Assembly: GCA_015655195.1 (NCBI GenBank) | Contig: JAATFM010000219.1 | Coordinates: forward strand, 1 to 45,061 | Direction: 5' to 3' | Source of the DNA: Terriglobales bacterium | Lineage (GTDB): Bacteria; Acidobacteriota; Terriglobia; Terriglobales; Acidobacteriaceae | Length of the DNA stretch: 45,061 nt | In this document: piece after piece, positions 27,044 to 35,206 of the stretch | Position numbering within the stretch: position 1 is the stretch's first letter | Layout of the letters: every line of letters starts with the position of its first letter | Notes under the pieces: model-generated | Seen by the model: the letters and a program-made list of their open reading frames with translations, nothing else | Databases searched by the model: none | What the model was told of the DNA's origin: nothing | Position numbers and translations under genes: made by a program

Positions 27044-27394
27044 CTATTCGCATTTGCGATTCCAGCGCATAATTTCCTCTGGCGTTCCCCGCTTCCGTAC
27101 CTCTTCCTGGATTGCAAGCAGGAACTCGGGGTGAACCTCAAGCGGCGTCAGGCAAAACCACGGGTATTGATCAAGCAGCACAAGAGCGTCCTGAATTGAT
27201 GAAACTGACGCGCTGGCCCTGACGAGACATTCCGGGGCGACAATGTCGTCCTTATCGAGCGCATCAGCAAAAGTGGATTCATCTGTTTGCGTCCAGAACC
27301 TCCACTGGCCGGTCGTATCCTTGCTCCCATACAAAAACAAGCTGCCGCCCTCTGCCCCCACCTCAAGAATCGTTTCCCTGGTCGAGTTCTCCAT
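27044..27394 (-). CDS. Hypothetical protein (116 aa) in phosphatase/ADP-ribosyl hydrolase operon
   Basis: ATG 27394 follows AGGAGAGTAAGG, a strong ribosome site that overlaps the end of the phosphatase gene region. The product MENSTRETILEVGAEGGSLF has a beta-sheet opening with a WRFWTQTDES strand, then helices with DALVLLDQYPWFCLTPLEVH and a basic tail (RKRGTPEEIMRWNRKCE). The pattern resembles small immunity-type proteins found in polymorphic toxin loci, but no family is assigned. It always travels here with the ADP-ribosylglycohydrolase (8-base gap), so a helper or binding role is likely. Confidence 0.7.
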   Translation of the reverse strand: MENSTRETILEVGAEGGSLFLYGSKDTTGQWRFWTQTDESTFADALDKDDIVAPECLVRASASVSSIQDALVLLDQYPWFCLTPLEVHPEFLLAIQEEVRKRGTPEEIMRWNRKCE

Positions 27395-27404
27395 CCTTAC
27401 TCTC

Positions 27405-27959
27405 CTAAGCGAGTGGCTTTGCGTTGAATACATACCGCTCCTGCGCAGCGGTTTCAATCGCACCAGGCCGCGCGGTACGCACCTTGCGAATTGCCTTTTC
27501 CGGAGCCATACCGAGTTCGACCAGAATCAGTCCAGCCACCAGTCCGGTGCGGCCCAACCCACCCCTGCAATGGATCAGAATACTTTCTCCAGTCTGCAAC
27601 CTCTGTTGAATCTCCGGGCCAGCCGTGGCCCAGCCTTTCTCAAAACGCGAATCGGGAACATCCACGTCCCGAATGGGCAGATGAATCCATCGCATCCCCA
27701 ATTCTTCGACGCGCTTGCCGAGATCCTTCACCTTGAGCAGATCAAATTCGTGATCCTCGATCAGCGTTACAGCCGTGGTTGCTCCCCAATCCTGGATGAC
27801 CTTCAAGTCTTCATCTAGGTCACGATTCCATCCCCGCCACGGGTCTTTCTTTCCGGGGCAGATGGTAAGTCCAAGTCTCCCTTCACCATCGCCGAGCCGC
27901 ACTTCGGCGATGAGCAAGGGTGAGGAATGGCTATCTTTCTGTGCGGTCAACCGGCTCAT
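27405..27959 (-). CDS. Dual-specificity-type (CDKN3-like) phosphatase
   Basis: A 184-aa cysteine phosphatase. The P-loop is SILIHCRGGLGRTGLVAG (H-C-x5-R type, cysteine near residue 131) and the general acid aspartate is likely in PIRDVDVPDSRFEKGW. The layout matches the cyclin-dependent-kinase-inhibitor-3-like bacterial phosphatases. The start is ATG 27959 with AAGGAG 6 bases upstream; the stop of the TY-Chap-like gene is at 27976. It probably removes phosphate from a protein, or from a phosphorylated nucleotide or ADP-ribose species handled by the hydrolase downstream; the substrate is inferred. Confidence 0.85.
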   Translation of the reverse strand: MSRLTAQKDSHSSPLLIAEVRLGDGEGRLGLTICPGKKDPWRGWNRDLDEDLKVIQDWGATTAVTLIEDHEFDLLKVKDLGKRVEELGMRWIHLPIRDVDVPDSRFEKGWATAGPEIQQRLQTGESILIHCRGGLGRTGLVAGLILVELGMAPEKAIRKVRTARPGAIETAAQERYVFNAKPLA

Positions 27960-27975
27960 CGAAATCTCCTTCAAT

Positions 27976-28920
27976 TTACTGAATCAGATTGGAGGCCGAG
28001 GGAAGTCCCGTGGCGTCCTTCTCCTCAAATGTGGGGTTCAGCCGGGCAGCGAATTCCTCCGCCACTACAGCCATCTCTCGCAGTCCCGCAACCAGTTGTG
28101 CCGGAATAAATGGATTCGTCGGAACGTCGAGAGTCGCAACCACCATGTTGTCGTGGTGGTGGCAACGCAGGCTGTGCTGGCCGACATTCAACTGATTCAG
28201 AATCTCGAACAGGGCTGGCGATTCGCCCACGCCTCGGACCAGCCCGGCACAGAGGCGAACCTTACCTTCGATCAGCACAGGCTGAATCATAAGCCCGTTA
28301 AAGAAGACCGCGATGTCACCATCTTCATCGAGCTTCAGGTCCGCAAGACCCGTCTCCTCACGGAAGACTTCCAGAACCCGCTCGATCAGGGTCGTTTCTT
28401 CGTGCTCTGTCAATTTCAGCCCTAACCCAGGGAACAGGAGATCCGCGCTTTCCTTTTCAAATGCCCGATAGCTCAACCGCGTGGGGTGGGCGAATCCCAA
28501 CCCGTGTGTCAGTGTATCCGCTGCAAGCTTCGCGATCTCTCTGACGGGCGTTGTCTCGGGAAGGTCCGTGAAATAGTTTGGCGAGCCGTCCGGATGCCCG
28601 TCCGCCGTGGAACTCTGCGGATTGTAAGTCGGCGTTTTCCAGCCACGCAAGCGCAGCCAAGCTGACTCCTGGCGATTGATACGGCTCTCACCCTTCATAT
28701 AGTTGTTGCTCGAAACCTCTACCCGCCATCCCCAGACACCCTGACAGGCGAACTGAAGAAAGCGATCCCCCTTCCGCGCGGAGAGGACCAGGTACTGGTC
28801 TTCCTTCATGCTTGCCAGCGCCGCCATGAGCTTATCCGCGAAGATGGACCAGTCACGTGAGACGGGCTTAGGCGGATTACTCCGTGGGGATGCAAACTGC
28901 TTTTTGACTGATCGATTCAT
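27976..28920 (-). CDS. TY-Chap / YbjN-like chaperone-type protein
   Basis: A 314-aa protein starting at ATG 28920 behind GGAGG. The C-terminal half (residues about 185-305) has the alternating strand-helix pattern of the type III secretion chaperone/YbjN fold: LKLDEDGDIAVFFNGLMIQP, a strand pair around KVRLCAGLVRGV and NMVVATLDVPTNPF, then a long helix. The N-terminal half (residues 30-150) with FADKLMAALASMKEDQYLVL and RFLQFACQ fits the N-terminal TY-Chap domain. Such proteins are predicted peptide-binding chaperones found next to AAA+ and effector genes in conflict systems. It opens the six-gene minus-strand operon and is divergent from the AAA+ ATPase unit. Confidence 0.65.
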   Translation of the reverse strand: MNRSVKKQFASPRSNPPKPVSRDWSIFADKLMAALASMKEDQYLVLSARKGDRFLQFACQGVWGWRVEVSSNNYMKGESRINRQESAWLRLRGWKTPTYNPQSSTADGHPDGSPNYFTDLPETTPVREIAKLAADTLTHGLGFAHPTRLSYRAFEKESADLLFPGLGLKLTEHEETTLIERVLEVFREETGLADLKLDEDGDIAVFFNGLMIQPVLIEGKVRLCAGLVRGVGESPALFEILNQLNVGQHSLRCHHHDNMVVATLDVPTNPFIPAQLVAGLREMAVVAEEFAARLNPTFEEKDATGLPSASNLIQ

Positions 28921-28982
28921 TGTGGACCTCCGAGAGTGCCCCGATTCTGTATGACCTTTTCGCAAATCCAAGATACGCCGCT

Positions 28983-29053
28983 GCTACGACAGATCTGGTC
29001 ATACCCGTCCGGAATCCAAAATCCTTTCGGCGAGTGACCGTATCTGTCGTAGC
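28983..29053. promoter_or_regulatory. Large inverted repeat, probable operator of the divergent promoters
   Basis: Arms of 19 bp at 28983-29001 (GCTACGACAGATCTGGTCA) and 29035-29053 pair at 17 of 19 positions. They lie between the TY-Chap operon (minus) and the secreted protein/AAA+ unit (plus). Each arm holds the word ATCTGTCGTA or its complement, which also stands upstream of the WYL regulator (34102-34111). A second, smaller repeat (GTATGACC at 28949 with its complement at 28997) overlaps the left arm. Binding by the WYL protein is inferred. Confidence 0.72.
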
Positions 29054-29166
29054 GCCATGTTGAAGTGGTTGCTATGAAACGGCTCAACACCTACTGATCG
29101 GCCGCAGTCCATCTGCATACCCCGGGCCTTCTGTAGAAAAATCCTCAGACGATTGGAAGGAAACCG

Positions 29167-29766
29167 ATGATTCTCAGGAAATACCCGCTCGTTGCCACGG
29201 TCCTGCTTTCGATTTGCGTATTCAACCTCAACGGCCAGTCTTCGGAAAAGACCTACAAGCACGCCAGTCAATACCAGGTGGCAATTCTCGACCAGAATCT
29301 GCGTGTGGCGACTGGCACGGATGCCACGCTCGCCAAGAACACGACCGATGCCAAGCTAGGCCCTGGCGGCCAGGGGATTCACCTCCTACATACCGACGCC
29401 GGGGATTTTCGCGTAGAGGCTCCCATCAACAAGGGCCTGACAATTCTGTCTGCAATGGGGTCCAACGCCTATCACCCTGCGGTCACTTACCACAACAAAT
29501 GGTTTCTGGATCAGGTGCAGCCCGGCACGAAGGTTCTCTTCGCATCCGAATGCGCGAAACCGAGCAAGAAGCATCCGAACGACGCCGTACGCTGCCGGTT
29601 CTGGTTTCCAGATCCTGACAGCAACAATCACGAATATGAGACTCTCGGCGACTTTACTCCATACACGGCCGGAGACGGCAGCAACACACAGAAGACCGCC
29701 AACACGCTGTGCGGCACCGGAAAGCTAAGCCCCGAAACTGAAGCACAAATCTGCCCGAAGAAGTAA
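29167..29766 (+). CDS. Secreted hypothetical protein (199 aa)
   Basis: A signal peptide (MILRKYPLVATVLLSICVFN, cut likely after NLNG) leads to a mature part of about 175 residues with KHASQYQVAILDQNLRVATG, four cysteines (ASECAKPS, VRCRFWF, NTLCGTG, QICPKK) and mixed polar sequence. The cysteines could form disulfides outside the cytoplasm. GGAAGGAAA precedes the ATG. No family is recognised. It is the first gene of the plus-strand unit with the AAA+ ATPase, from the shared operator region. A secreted protein in such a unit is unusual. Confidence 0.7.
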   Translation: MILRKYPLVATVLLSICVFNLNGQSSEKTYKHASQYQVAILDQNLRVATGTDATLAKNTTDAKLGPGGQGIHLLHTDAGDFRVEAPINKGLTILSAMGSNAYHPAVTYHNKWFLDQVQPGTKVLFASECAKPSKKHPNDAVRCRFWFPDPDSNNHEYETLGDFTPYTAGDGSNTQKTANTLCGTGKLSPETEAQICPKK

Positions 29767-29831
29767 TCATGCTGTGGGGTGCCTCACCCCACAACAACCT
29801 TCCCCATTCCCATCTGGAAAAGAGACCTGAT

Positions 29832-31205
29832 ATGGATGCCAGTATTTTTACCGCCACGGCAAACGACTGGATTCGCATTGCCATCGACAAACATAAGCTC
29901 TGGATTGAGTCCCAGCTCGGCGTCTCGTTTGATGACGCCCTCCTGCTGGAAGTTGAAAACCTCCTTGCCAGCATTCCCGCACGGACACTAATGCGGAATG
30001 TGCCTCTCTCCAGCCTGAAGCAGGGGCCGACGGAAGAACTGAGGGCGATGGTCACAGGTGTCGAATATCCGTCCGGAATCCTGCCTTACATTGCTGCAAG
30101 TTTTGAATCACGGGATTTCTCGGAGAACGCTGCCCCACCCTCCGAGAGCACACACGCCTGGAGCCTGCGCTGGAAGGACACCCCTTTTGCACTACGCTTT
30201 GAAGGGATGAGCAGTCCCGTTGTTGCCATGAAGCTCATCAGTAAAGCCGAAAAATTCGACATTGACCGCTACATCGTTGTCTGCCGTCGTGATGCGGTTG
30301 CCGAGGTAATGGAAATCCTACGCCAGTCCAACGCACGACAGGATGTCCCAGTCATCAACACCAGTGTCAGCGAGAAGAAAGTTAAGACCGCCGATTGGGA
30401 TGACCTTGTTCTGGCTGACTCCGTCCGGCGGCTGATTCGGAATGATTATGAATCCTTCTTCGCGCGGGAAGCATGGTTTCGAGCACATAAACTCCCATTC
30501 CGCCGCGGCTATCTGTTGCACGGGCCGCCGGGAAATGGCAAGACCAGCGTCATCCGTGCAATGCTCTCGCGTCCAGGGATGACCGGATTTACTATGAACT
30601 TCTTTTCGGTCGGGACCGACGACAGTGAGCTTGAAAAGCTCTTTGATCGTGCCGCTGCAAAAGCGCCTTCAATCATCGTTCTGGAAGACATAGACCGCGC
30701 ATTTCCCAAGAATCAGAGCCGGGAAACCAATCGATGCGAAGTCAGCTTGCAACAGCTTTTGAATTGCCTTGATGGAGTTGGCACCCAGGATGGGGTCATC
30801 GTTGTGGCTACCGCAAACGAGCCAACAGCACTAGACCCGGCCATCCTGAGTCGTCCGGGGCGCTTTGACCGGGTTGTACTGTTCTCCAACCCGTCGCTTG
30901 GTATGCGCTATGAATATCTGCGGAAAATGAATGACGCTCTGAGCGACGAAGCAATCCTCAAGACGGTGGACCTGTCAGATGGCTTCTCATTTGCTCAGAT
31001 GCGAGAGGTTTACATCCTGGCCGGCCAACTGGCGTATGAAGATGGGCAGGACATCTCTTATTCCCATCTCACTCGCTCCGTACGAACCATGCAGAAGGGC
31101 ATCGCCGCCAGCCGCCGCAAGTCAGAAACCGTAGGCTTTATCCCTCCCTTTCGAGATCTGCCCGACTACGATGAAGAGGAAGAGTTCCATGCAATCCCTG
31201 ATTAG
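29832..31205 (+). CDS. BCS1/CDC48-like AAA+ ATPase
   Basis: A 457-aa classical AAA+ protein. The N-terminal 210 residues are not recognised (MDASIFTATANDWIRIAIDK...). The ATPase has RRGYLLHGPPGNGKTSVIRA (Walker A near residue 230), SIIVLEDIDRAF (Walker B), a sensor 1 region IVVATANEPTALDPAILSRP and arginine fingers in GRFDRVVLF. It is closest in style to BCS1-type AAA proteins, which remodel or move folded proteins. ATG 29832 with GGAAAAGAGA upstream is preferred to the earlier in-frame ATG. BCS1-like ATPases have been seen as parts of defence gene clusters. Next to the TY-Chap operon it could act with that chaperone. Confidence 0.85.
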   Translation: MDASIFTATANDWIRIAIDKHKLWIESQLGVSFDDALLLEVENLLASIPARTLMRNVPLSSLKQGPTEELRAMVTGVEYPSGILPYIAASFESRDFSENAAPPSESTHAWSLRWKDTPFALRFEGMSSPVVAMKLISKAEKFDIDRYIVVCRRDAVAEVMEILRQSNARQDVPVINTSVSEKKVKTADWDDLVLADSVRRLIRNDYESFFAREAWFRAHKLPFRRGYLLHGPPGNGKTSVIRAMLSRPGMTGFTMNFFSVGTDDSELEKLFDRAAAKAPSIIVLEDIDRAFPKNQSRETNRCEVSLQQLLNCLDGVGTQDGVIVVATANEPTALDPAILSRPGRFDRVVLFSNPSLGMRYEYLRKMNDALSDEAILKTVDLSDGFSFAQMREVYILAGQLAYEDGQDISYSHLTRSVRTMQKGIAASRRKSETVGFIPPFRDLPDYDEEEEFHAIPD

Positions 31206-31206
31206 A

Positions 31207-31785
31207 ATGGTCCAGAAAGCCTACGCCATGACTACGCCAGTCACTGACATCTACCTGTTCCACGGCAAGGGAGGACGGCCCGCCGGGTCGGTCCTCCAGC
31301 TTGAAGAGTTACTGCGCCCTTTGTTTCCCAAGGCGAATTTCTCTCGTCCTGCTCTGCTTCACGGTGATCCATCGGTTCCGGCCGAGGATTCGCTTGCAGC
31401 GTTGGCGCAACTGGAAATCCCAGCCAACGCTGTGATTATCGGTATAAGTCTTGGCGGGTTTTTGGCAGCCAAGTTGCAGGAATCCGGTCGCAGCGACATG
31501 CGTGTAGTCGCAATCAGTTCACCAACTTGGGCCGATCAGGTCAAACTAGCCCTGCATCCACACAATCGGCTTGCGCTCTATTCCTCCCACGATGAGGTCA
31601 TCCACGGCCGCACAGAATTCTGGCCCAATCTAGCCGAAAGCTATGACCTCCCCTGGCTCACCCACGATACCGATTCGCACAAACATCGGCTCGTGCCGAT
31701 GTTTGCTGTTTGGCTCCGCGGAGATTCGATGTACGAATGCCTTAATAATGAAGAAGCGATGTGTCGATCAGAACCTACGTCCTGA
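31207..31785 (+). CDS. Small alpha/beta hydrolase (YdeN/RBBP9-like)
   Basis: About 192 aa. An N-terminal strand TDIYLFHGKGG is followed by the nucleophile elbow AVIIGISLGGFLAAKL (G-x-S-x-G), an aspartate region YSSHDEVIHGR and a late histidine in DTDSHKHRLVPMF, forming a full Ser-Asp-His set. The size fits small serine hydrolases. The exact start is uncertain: ATG 31207 and ATG 31228 are both possible and neither has a strong ribosome site, so it is probably coupled to the AAA+ gene, whose stop is at 31203-31205. It may hydrolyse an ester or lipid; the substrate is unknown. Confidence 0.7.
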   Translation: MVQKAYAMTTPVTDIYLFHGKGGRPAGSVLQLEELLRPLFPKANFSRPALLHGDPSVPAEDSLAALAQLEIPANAVIIGISLGGFLAAKLQESGRSDMRVVAISSPTWADQVKLALHPHNRLALYSSHDEVIHGRTEFWPNLAESYDLPWLTHDTDSHKHRLVPMFAVWLRGDSMYECLNNEEAMCRSEPTS

Positions 31786-31897
31786 CAGTATCCTGATTCG
31801 CTACAATTCCGACACCGGAAAAATTGCTTGGATTCGGTTTTGTCTTACTGATTGTGTCGCTTGGGCCAGTCGTAATGAAATCGGAGGAGAGTCTTGA

Positions 31898-34069
31898 ATG
31901 AGCATCGAGTATGGTGTTGAGCAGGTAAAACTATCAACAATTATTGAGGACATCAGGCACGATGCGACCTACGTAATTCCTAATCTCCAACGACCATACG
32001 TTTGGTCACCACAGCAGGTGACGATGCTGGTGGATTCCCTGTTTCGCCGGTGGCCCTTTGGCTCCCTTTTGCTATGGGAGGTCAAATCTGATGCGTTTCC
32101 ATCGGACGAAGAGGGTATCCCTAGCCGTCCCTTCTGGGAAGTTGTCGATCGTGCAGATGCTGGAAGTGACAAGACCACTTCAAAGAAGGGCGCGCCTTCT
32201 ACGTATCAAATGGTCCTTGACGGCCAGCAGAGAATTCAGAGCCTTGTCATTGCACTTGGCGGCGATCAATGGGGTTTTCAGTTGCATGATGCGGAGTGGG
32301 CGCAGGCGCTCGACGTGAGAGGTGGAAACTCCTGGAAGCATTGGTCAAAGGCATATATGTGCCTTGACTTGGAGCGGTTTGAAGAGGAGTGGGAAGCCAA
32401 GGCTAAACTGGTTAGAAAAATGGAAGTGTGGAGAATCCTAAACTGGGCTATCCTCGATCCCGCGAACTCGGGAGGCAAATCTCTCGGGTATCGCCCAAAG
32501 AACTATAAATGTCCAGTTGATGCATCTGAGGAGTTCCCGGGACGCTTTATTCGTCTCTCGCGCATTTGGAACCTCGTCGAAAACGGTCTCTCCCAAGACG
32601 AATACCTTACACGAGTTGATGAACTCCTTAACGAATACAAAGTCCATAACGATAAATGCGATATGCTGCGTAATCCGCTTGCAAATTTCATGACAATCGT
32701 CGAACGCGTAAAAACTGAGAGCCTTATTCATTCGCTCAAAATAAAGTCCTTTACCTCCACATCGCAGTGGACAAAAGATGACTATAGCGATGCGATCGTC
32801 AGCATCTTTACGCGACTGAATACCGCGGGGCGAACTCTGACACAGGAAGAGATCACCATGGCGTGGCTGACTGTTTACTGGGAACCAGCGGTAACGGAAG
32901 GAAAGGACGCCGGAAAATGTATCGATGAATTGCTGTCGTTGTTTACGGATCTCAAATTTGTTTTAGAGACGGATAAGATCGTCAGTCTCGTTTCCTATAT
33001 CTGGGCAGTTCATAAGCTGAACGGACGCCTGTTGGAGCCGAAGGACTATCTCAAGGGAGCAATTATCCAGAAGATGGCAAAAGAAGTCGCTCCAATGTGG
33101 CAGAGCTTGAAGAAGTGGCTTAGCAGCGGCGCGCAACTTGTCCGTGACCGGAATTTGGTCAAGTCACAAGGTTCCTTCAACGCGGTCATTGCTTTTTTGA
33201 CGTGGTACCAACTCGCGTATAGCAGGTTGGAAGAGCTACATACAAAGGTCGTGGTAGGAGACAGCCTTGAAAAGCAACTGCAGGAGATGGCAAATACATT
33301 TCTGGATCGATGGATATTTGGATCGCAGTGGGCAAACGTATGGGCTGTATCGGCAGTAGACAATTTCAAGAACTTCGCTTCGGATCTCAGTGATTTGCAT
33401 TCGAAGCTGGCCAAGTGTACCGCTGACGATTTCATTCCGATCCTAAATGGCGGCGTGTCGCAACTGATGAACCGAGTTGCAGATAAAGCCTCGGATCAAA
33501 TCGCAAATATCACGGCCAGGGGGCGTCAGGGGGTTGGGGCATACTATTACTTCCTTTGGGTATGGCATCGTCTGAATGAGCAGCGCTGGAATATGTCCAA
33601 AATCCCCATGCGTGATGGCACGAAGAAAGCGCCCAGGCTGGAAGTGGATCACTGCGTGGCCTATCAATGGTGGAAGAACCAAGTTGAAGCAGAAATCAAT
33701 CGGAAGTTCGAGGATTTTCATGGAACAGATGAAGAACGTTCCCTGATAGCCCCGGATGGTTTTGAAACTAAGGATGATGCTATTAGTTTCATTAACAAGC
33801 TCGGAAACTGCTCCCTTCTAGACAAGTACTTCAATATTGTCAAGAGTGACGGTCAAATGTGGGCCTTTATGAAAGAGGTCAAGGAATTTAAGGAGGGGAC
33901 ATTCGCACGCCCAGCGTGGGAAAATGCACTTCAATTACCTGCATGCATGACTGAGCCAGACAGCAATTCTTTAAGTGATTTGCAGAAAGCCATAGAGGAA
34001 CGGGATTTGAAAATCCGGAAGGAGTTGGCTGAATTCATTGCCGGATCGCGCGTGAGAGTTGATGTATAG
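31898..34069 (+). CDS. DUF262/HNH single-chain GmrSD-like restriction protein
   Basis: A 723-aa protein behind GGAGGAG. The N-terminal DUF262 (ParB-like) domain has VIPNLQRPYVWSPQQVTMLV and MVLDGQQRIQSLVIALGG, the nucleotide-binding signature of GmrS-type proteins. The middle has NTAGRTLTQEEITMAWLTV. The C-terminal part shows a DUF1524/HNH-type site: APRLEVDHCVAYQWW, then LGNCSLLDKYFNIVKSDGQM. Members of this group cut DNA with modified cytosines in an NTP-dependent way. The gene is on its own, 112 bases after the hydrolase and 82 before the WYL gene. Modified-DNA restriction is likely but the target base is unknown. Confidence 0.82.
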   Translation: MSIEYGVEQVKLSTIIEDIRHDATYVIPNLQRPYVWSPQQVTMLVDSLFRRWPFGSLLLWEVKSDAFPSDEEGIPSRPFWEVVDRADAGSDKTTSKKGAPSTYQMVLDGQQRIQSLVIALGGDQWGFQLHDAEWAQALDVRGGNSWKHWSKAYMCLDLERFEEEWEAKAKLVRKMEVWRILNWAILDPANSGGKSLGYRPKNYKCPVDASEEFPGRFIRLSRIWNLVENGLSQDEYLTRVDELLNEYKVHNDKCDMLRNPLANFMTIVERVKTESLIHSLKIKSFTSTSQWTKDDYSDAIVSIFTRLNTAGRTLTQEEITMAWLTVYWEPAVTEGKDAGKCIDELLSLFTDLKFVLETDKIVSLVSYIWAVHKLNGRLLEPKDYLKGAIIQKMAKEVAPMWQSLKKWLSSGAQLVRDRNLVKSQGSFNAVIAFLTWYQLAYSRLEELHTKVVVGDSLEKQLQEMANTFLDRWIFGSQWANVWAVSAVDNFKNFASDLSDLHSKLAKCTADDFIPILNGGVSQLMNRVADKASDQIANITARGRQGVGAYYYFLWVWHRLNEQRWNMSKIPMRDGTKKAPRLEVDHCVAYQWWKNQVEAEINRKFEDFHGTDEERSLIAPDGFETKDDAISFINKLGNCSLLDKYFNIVKSDGQMWAFMKEVKEFKEGTFARPAWENALQLPACMTEPDSNSLSDLQKAIEERDLKIRKELAEFIAGSRVRVDV

Positions 34070-34075
34070 AAATCC

Positions 34076-34111
34076 GATCTGTCATGAAATCAAATGACTT
34101 GATCTGTCGTA
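34076..34111 (+). promoter_or_regulatory. Probable WYL operator: repeated GATCTGTC sites
   Basis: GATCTGTCAT (34076-34085) and GATCTGTCGTA (34101-34111) are direct repeats 25 bases apart, with an inverted GTCAT/ATGAC pair (34081, 34094) between them. ATCTGTCGTA is identical to the core of the large inverted repeat at 28983-29053. The sites end 40 bases before the WYL start codon. Confidence 0.68.
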
Positions 34112-34151
34112 CCAGCCATGCACTCTGAAGTTTGAAAGGATCTCTCGAACG

Positions 34152-35123
34152 ATGCGCGGCGACCAATTGATCCGGCAATGGAAGTTAGTCGGCCTGCTTT
34201 CAGGAAAGCTCGGAAGAACGCTCGACCAGTTGGCTGGTGAGCTCGGCGTCACCAAGCGCACTATACAACGAGACATTCAGGTACTGGAGGGCTCGGGCTT
34301 TCCCATCTTCCCTGAGACCCGCGACGGCATCCTCTACTGGCGCTTTCTCGATGCCACAAAGGAATCGGACGATCTGGCCTTCACCATGCCCGAGTTGATG
34401 GCTCTCTACTTCAGCCGCGATTTGCTGAAGGTACTCCACGGCAGTCCTATGCAGGAAGCGATGGAGTCAGCCCTGCACAAGATCGGTGCCAAACTCCCTG
34501 CATCCGGCCACGATCTTGTTCGTCGGCTCAAGGAGCAGACGGCAGTTTCGGTCACAGGCTGGAAGGATTACACAAAGGCATCGAAAATCATCGACGCTCT
34601 GAGCCGGGCCATTCGCCAGCGCCTCACTATTGATCTCTCATATAAGCGTCTACAGGACTCGAAGGCCTTAACCCGTCCCATCGATCCCTACCGGCTCTGG
34701 TACGCCGGAGGTGGCCTCTATCTGATCGCCAACGACCACAAACGCGGCATCCGCACCTACGCCGTCGAGCGCATTACTTCTGTCAAAACTACCACCCAGC
34801 GTTTCACTGTACGGGGCGACTTCGATTTCGAGAAATTTGCCAAGACTGCATTCCCAATCAGCGGTGGCGAGCCCCAACAGGTCCGCATTCGCTTCTCCGC
34901 CGACCAGGCACCGTACATCATGGAGCGCCACTGGCACGACTCTCAGAAACTTCATCCGCAGAAAGACGGCGGTGTCATCTTGGAGCTCACCGTGGGCAGC
35001 CTTTGGGAAGTGAAGCGTTGGTTAATTGGATGGGGCGCCGCCGCCGAGGCGCTGTCGCCGGAAGAATTGGTGATGGATATTCACACCGAGATTGAGAAGC
35101 TGTATCGTGCGACGAGTAACTGA
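34152..35123 (+). CDS. WYL-domain transcription regulator
   Basis: A 323-aa YafY/BrxR-like regulator. The N-terminal winged helix has GRTLDQLAGELGVTKRTIQR-DIQVLE (residues about 20-50). The WYL domain (about 140-230) has RPIDPYRLWYAGGGLYLIA and the family's YAVERI strand, followed by a WCX-type C-terminal domain (HWHDSQKL, LIGWGAAAEALSPEEL). AAAGGA lies 10 bases upstream of the ATG. WYL regulators sense nucleic acids or nucleotides and often control phage-defence operons. The repeated operator upstream, shared with the 29-kb divergent promoter, points to control of its own operon and of the TY-Chap/AAA units. Confidence 0.9.
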   Translation: MRGDQLIRQWKLVGLLSGKLGRTLDQLAGELGVTKRTIQRDIQVLEGSGFPIFPETRDGILYWRFLDATKESDDLAFTMPELMALYFSRDLLKVLHGSPMQEAMESALHKIGAKLPASGHDLVRRLKEQTAVSVTGWKDYTKASKIIDALSRAIRQRLTIDLSYKRLQDSKALTRPIDPYRLWYAGGGLYLIANDHKRGIRTYAVERITSVKTTTQRFTVRGDFDFEKFAKTAFPISGGEPQQVRIRFSADQAPYIMERHWHDSQKLHPQKDGGVILELTVGSLWEVKRWLIGWGAAAEALSPEELVMDIHTEIEKLYRATSN

Positions 35124-35206
35124 GCCAGCCAGGCGTGTGAATCGCTGCTGTCGGTCGCCAGGTCCGAATTTCATAACAACGCAAATGCAATAGTCAGGAG
35201 AGAAAT

